Origin: an uncultured Chlorobiota bacterium
Lineage (GTDB): Bacteria > Bacteroidota > Kapaibacteriia > OLB7
NCBI GenBank assembly: GCA_946481475.1
Contig: CAMLOB010000116.1
Span: 1 to 9,371 of the forward strand
Reading direction: 5' to 3'
Length of the DNA stretch: 9,371 nt
Shown: positions 7,156 to 9,371 of the stretch, piece after piece
How positions within the stretch are numbered: the stretch's first letter is position 1
Layout of the letters: every line of letters begins with the position of its first letter
Translations under genes and position numbers: made by a program
Notes under the pieces: generated by a model
What the model saw: only the letters and a program-made list of their open reading frames with translations
Database searches by the model: none
Told to the model about the DNA's origin: nothing

Positions 7156-7749
7156 CTACATCGTCGTTTCCGGTTCGGCACTCTCCGTTGTCCGGCAGGG
7201 CTTCACTCCCAGGCTTCCATAACGCCGTCCGTCCAGCACAACGTAATTCGCCTTCAGGGTACCATCGTTATTCCACATCTTCTGTTCTCCCTCTTCCTCT
7301 CCCTCAACGTAGTTGAAGCTGCGGAAGAGCGTTCCGTCGGCATACCATTCCTGCAGACTCCCTTCGTGGAGGCCATCGGCGAAATGATATTCGAATTGCG
7401 GCGTTCCGTCCTCCCACCAACCCCGATGCGTTCCGACCTTTTTCCCTTCTTTATAGAATCGCTCTTCCATCTTCGATCCGTCGGGATACCATCCCTCGGC
7501 CTTTCCCTCTTCTTTTCCGTTGCGATAGGGGGTCACGGATTTCAGCGATCCGTCTTCGTAGCGTTCCACCAGATTGCCGTTCAAAGGAGCGTCGTGGAAG
7601 TAGAGAACGCCGTTCCGCTCACTGAGTTCCCTCTCTCCTTTCGCCGCTTCGACGCCGGAGCCGGCGGCCTGTCCGGAATCGGATGTTCCGGATTCCGAAC
7701 AGGCCCCGAGGACCGACAGCAGGAAGAGTATGGCGATGTTCCTCTTCAT
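7156..7749 (-). CDS. YwqK/MORN-like repeat lipoprotein
   Basis: A 197-residue envelope lipoprotein. MKRNIAILFLLSVLGAC is the signal with lipobox LGAC and C17 lipidated, followed by a Ser/Gly/Ala linker. The body is five beta-hairpin-like repeats of exactly 24 residues, each centred on a Y/W-x-DG turn: DG falls at 66-67, 90-91, 114-115, 138-139 and 162-163. This is the pattern of MORN-like proteins that databases label 'YwqK family antitoxin', but no toxin partner is adjacent, so that label should not be taken literally. A lone C185 lies in the tail. The first ATG at 7770 (AAGGGGTGA upstream) would add seven residues; the ATG at 7749 has AAGGA at good spacing and a tighter signal peptide. The mature protein is the same either way. 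It lies between the YHYH and SCO genes, probably in one transcript. Function is unknown. Confidence 0.85.
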   Translation of the reverse strand: MKRNIAILFLLSVLGACSESGTSDSGQAAGSGVEAAKGERELSERNGVLYFHDAPLNGNLVERYEDGSLKSVTPYRNGKEEGKAEGWYPDGSKMEERFYKEGKKVGTHRGWWEDGTPQFEYHFADGLHEGSLQEWYADGTLFRSFNYVEGEEEGEQKMWNNDGTLKANYVVLDGRRYGSLGVKPCRTTESAEPETTM

Positions 7750-7784
7750 TCCGATTCCTTTGGTGTTCATAGTTCACCCCTTTC

Positions 7785-8585
7785 CTACTGCGTTACCGTC
7801 CCCTTCGCCCCGTAGAACCCCGCTCCGTTGAGATAGGGATCGGCAGATGTGATGTGATAGTGATAGATCCCATCCGGATATTCGGCCGTCGGACCGAAGT
7901 GCCCGTGGTAATCATCCAGGTCGTCGTTGGTAACCACGTTGCCGTTCTCCTCAGGTCCGTAGACCGGGAAGCCGTCGAGCAAAAATCCAAGCAGTGCATC
8001 TTGCCCCCGTGTAGCCGTCAGATAGAGGGGCTCGATGTGGTAGTGATAGCCGCCGGACATCTGCGGATGGCCGTTGTAATGATCGAATGAATTGATCTCG
8101 TTCGTCAGCGGCGAATTGCCTGCGGCGTACTGGTTGTAGAACGGCACACCGTTCACCGAGATACCGATCGGTCCCATCGGTGTGGCGCTGTGATTCGGAT
8201 CCTCGACCGGGTTCCGGGGAATCCGGAAGGTCAGGTTCTGCTCGCGAATCCGGTTCGGATTCAGATGAAATCTCGAATTGTCGCCGTTATACTCTTCATA
8301 GCGTTCGTCGCTCTGGTCGAAGTACGGACTCCCGTGATCGGGAACGCCGTTGGCCTTTACCACGATGAAGTTGCCGTCGAGGTAGACTTCCACGTCATCG
8401 ATGAACTGTTCGTATCCGGGGGGCAACCCCGTTTCGTTGTTCTGATTGCCGGTATCGGTCGTACTGTCGTTGTTGTCGGTAACCACCCTCACCGGGTTGA
8501 CCGGCGTGTTCTCACAGGAGATGAACTGTGCTGATATCAATATTGCAGCCAGCGGACTGCAGAGAACCATGCTGAAGTATCTCAT
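7785..8585 (-). CDS. YHYH-domain lipoprotein
   Basis: A 266-residue secreted protein with the YHYH domain, a family of undetermined function. The N-terminus (1-24, ending AQFISC) is a lipoprotein-type signal with C24 as the probable lipidated residue, followed by an Asp/Asn/Thr-rich linker (about 36-53). Characteristic motifs are NGVPDHGSPYF (79-89), GPIGISVNGVPFYN (138-151), MSGGYHYH (176-183), GFLLDGFPVYGP (200-211), DDYHGHFGPT (224-233) and GIYHYHIT (239-246). Eleven histidines are present, including H181, H183, H227, H229, H242 and H244, an arrangement that could bind metal (inference). The start at 8585 has GAGGAG six bases upstream. The longer frame from 8648 would begin inside a terminator hairpin and bury the signal peptide. 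It is first of the three lipoprotein genes downstream of that terminator. Confidence 0.9.
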   Translation of the reverse strand: MRYFSMVLCSPLAAILISAQFISCENTPVNPVRVVTDNNDSTTDTGNQNNETGLPPGYEQFIDDVEVYLDGNFIVVKANGVPDHGSPYFDQSDERYEEYNGDNSRFHLNPNRIREQNLTFRIPRNPVEDPNHSATPMGPIGISVNGVPFYNQYAAGNSPLTNEINSFDHYNGHPQMSGGYHYHIEPLYLTATRGQDALLGFLLDGFPVYGPEENGNVVTNDDLDDYHGHFGPTAEYPDGIYHYHITSADPYLNGAGFYGAKGTVTQ

Positions 8586-8614
8586 AATGCTCTCCTCGGA
8601 ATTTCTGGTGTCTG

Positions 8615-8661
8615 AAAAAAGTGAGGGCGTCATCCCTGCTCTCTTCATGTATGACGCCCTC
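8615..8661 (-). terminator. Intrinsic terminator or attenuator between the Spy-like and YHYH genes
   Basis: On the minus strand, GAGGGCGTCAT (8661-8651) pairs perfectly with ATGACGCCCTC (8633-8623). This gives an 11-bp GC-rich stem around a 17-base loop, followed two bases later by six T residues (8620-8615). All the hallmarks of a Rho-independent terminator are present. The T-run ends only 17 bases before the Shine-Dalgarno site of the YHYH gene, which leaves no obvious room for a separate promoter after it. Confidence 0.85.
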
Positions 8662-8697
8662 TGTTCAGTTCCTGCCCCGTTCTCCGTGTTCCGAGCG

Positions 8698-8714
8698 GCC
8701 GACCCGGAGTCGGC
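8698..8714 (-). other. Small hairpin abutting the Spy-like gene stop codon
   Basis: GCCGAC (8714-8709, minus strand) pairs with GTCGGC (8703-8698) across a five-base loop, immediately after the TAA stop. There is no T-run. It could protect the 3' end of the Spy-like message or act together with the terminator about 35 bases downstream. Confidence 0.55.
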
Positions 8715-9212
8715 TTAACGGATATTCGGAGGCGTTCCTCCGGTTCCCCCTTCACGCGCCCCCTCTCCTCTTTTTCCCTTCTTTCCTTTTCGTCCCTCAC
8801 GCTTCGTCTTCATCTCCTCCAGTTGTGCCTTCTGCTCATCGGTCAGCAAAGCCTCCACCTGTGTACGCAGATCCTCGTGGGCTTCTCTCAGGCTCTCTCT
8901 GACTTCCTTCATCTGCTCACGTGTCGCCTGGGCTCCTTCCTTGTCGCCGCTCTTCATCTGTTCGCGGGCCTGTTCGTGCAATGTCTTCATCCGTTCGAGC
9001 GTGGCCGCATTATCCTCTTCAAACTGCTCGTGCAATGCCTTGATCTGTTCCTTCTGGGTATCGCTCAGGTCAAGTGCAGCCAGAGGGCCTTCCCCACGCG
9101 GTCCATGCTTCCCCTTGTCACCACATCCCCGTTCTCCCGGTTGTGCGAAGACCGTTGCTGTCAGAGCGATCAGGGCGACAAGCGTGCCGGTCATTATACG
9201 TACGCGTTTCAT
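8715..9212 (-). CDS. Spy/CpxP-like periplasmic protein (LTxxQ family)
   Basis: A 165-residue secreted helical protein of the Spy/CpxP/ZraP superfamily. Members are periplasmic chaperones, stress sensors or metal-responsive proteins (CpxP, Spy, CnrX/ZraP types). The N-terminus (1-23, ending TVFA before Q24) is a Sec signal peptide without a lipobox. Two LTxxQ-like motifs flank the helical core: LDLSDTQKEQ (about 47-56) and LLTDEQKAQL near 128-137. Between them is a long, highly charged amphipathic helix region rich in E, K, Q and R. The tail is low-complexity Lys/Arg/Gly. Only one cysteine is present in the mature part and histidines are few, so metal binding is uncertain. AGGAGG lies six bases before the ATG, an excellent ribosome site. 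It is the promoter-proximal gene of the minus-strand cluster, with a terminator after it. Its likely role is sensing or buffering envelope stress (inference). Confidence 0.87.
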   Translation of the reverse strand: MKRVRIMTGTLVALIALTATVFAQPGERGCGDKGKHGPRGEGPLAALDLSDTQKEQIKALHEQFEEDNAATLERMKTLHEQAREQMKSGDKEGAQATREQMKEVRESLREAHEDLRTQVEALLTDEQKAQLEEMKTKREGRKGKKGKRGEGAREGGTGGTPPNIR

Positions 9213-9256
9213 TGCGTTCCTCCTGTTGGTCTCATGGTTGGTTCGAGTTCATCTTC

Positions 9257-9280
9257 ACTCTTGCAAGAGTCTGTCAGACT
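9257..9280. promoter_or_regulatory. Two overlapping palindromes in the Spy-like gene leader
   Basis: ACTCTTGCAAGAGT (9257-9270) is a perfect 14-bp palindrome. AGTCTGTCAGACT (9268-9280) has 6-bp arms around one base. They overlap by three bases and lie just downstream of the candidate -10 box, where a repressor would block transcription. They could instead form two hairpins in the 5' leader. No known operator consensus is recognised. Confidence 0.5.
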
Positions 9281-9287
9281 TTGCGAA

Positions 9288-9316
9288 TTAGACAAGGGGT
9301 CCGGAAACCTTATTCC
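9288..9316 (-). promoter_or_regulatory. Candidate ECF-sigma-type promoter for the Spy-like gene
   Basis: On the minus strand, GGAATA (9316-9311) and GTCTAA (9293-9288) are separated by 17 bases. They resemble the GGAAC ... GTC/TCTRA pattern of extracytoplasmic-function sigma factors. No good sigma-70 pair is seen in the 159 bases upstream of the gene. An envelope-stress sigma would suit the product. This is a weak motif match only. Confidence 0.3.
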
Positions 9317-9371
9317 ACTCCTCTCCCCTCAACATAAAGATTGCATGCGAAACGAATTTTCGTGCGACTTT

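Noticed and set aside
7156..7749. Toxin-antitoxin system suggested by the YwqK family name
   Set aside because: The protein is a secreted lipoprotein with MORN-like repeats, and neither neighbour resembles a toxin.
8586..8648. Twenty-one-residue N-terminal extension of the YHYH protein
   Set aside because: It would start within the loop of a terminator hairpin, has no ribosome site, and places the signal peptide internally. The ATG at 8585 has a strong GAGGAG site.
9352..9363. ACGAA-TT-TTCGT inverted repeat at the window edge
   Set aside because: Arms are only five bases and the flank is cut off, so neither a terminator nor an operator can be supported.

Overview
The window is a moderately GC-rich bacterial chromosome segment with eight intact protein genes. 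It shows no tRNA, rRNA, CRISPR array, transposase or phage gene. Three lipoproteins and one secreted periplasmic protein point to a Gram-negative (diderm) bacterium. SCO, YHYH and YwqK-type lipoproteins together are familiar in the Bacteroidota and related FCB lineages, but the phylum cannot be fixed from this sequence alone.

Layout. Left part, minus strand: queA (queuosine tRNA modification), then rnhA (RNase HI), probably co-transcribed from a sigma-70-like promoter near 1820-1848. A 333-base divergent intergenic region (1703-2035) follows. Middle, plus strand: a long sugar-nucleotide transferase / hexapeptide / phosphomutase fusion (2036-4546) and an ABC1/UbiB-family atypical kinase with two C-terminal membrane helices (4719-6413). 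Right part, minus strand, in transcription order: a Spy/CpxP-like periplasmic protein (9212-8715), a YHYH-domain lipoprotein (8585-7785), a YwqK/MORN-like repeat lipoprotein (7749-7156) and an SCO1/SenC copper-chaperone lipoprotein (7089-6454). The last three start inside nominally longer reading frames; Shine-Dalgarno sites and signal peptides decide the shorter starts.

The right-hand cluster is the most system-like part. It pairs an envelope-stress/metal-sensor-type protein with a histidine-rich YHYH lipoprotein, a repeat lipoprotein and a thiol/copper-binding SCO protein, which suggests an envelope module for copper or redox handling. A textbook intrinsic terminator (11-bp stem plus T6) lies between the Spy-like gene and the three lipoprotein genes, with under 30 bases between it and the next start codon. 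This looks like an attenuation point. The Spy-like gene has an ECF-like promoter candidate and two adjoining palindromes in its leader.

Two other features stand out. Palindromes with the same asymmetric ends (GTAGGG ... CCCTGC) but different cores overlap the stop codons of queA and the ABC1 kinase gene, and in both cases the repeat supplies the TAG stop. The phosphomutase part of the fusion protein has lost the normal residues in all four active-site loops.
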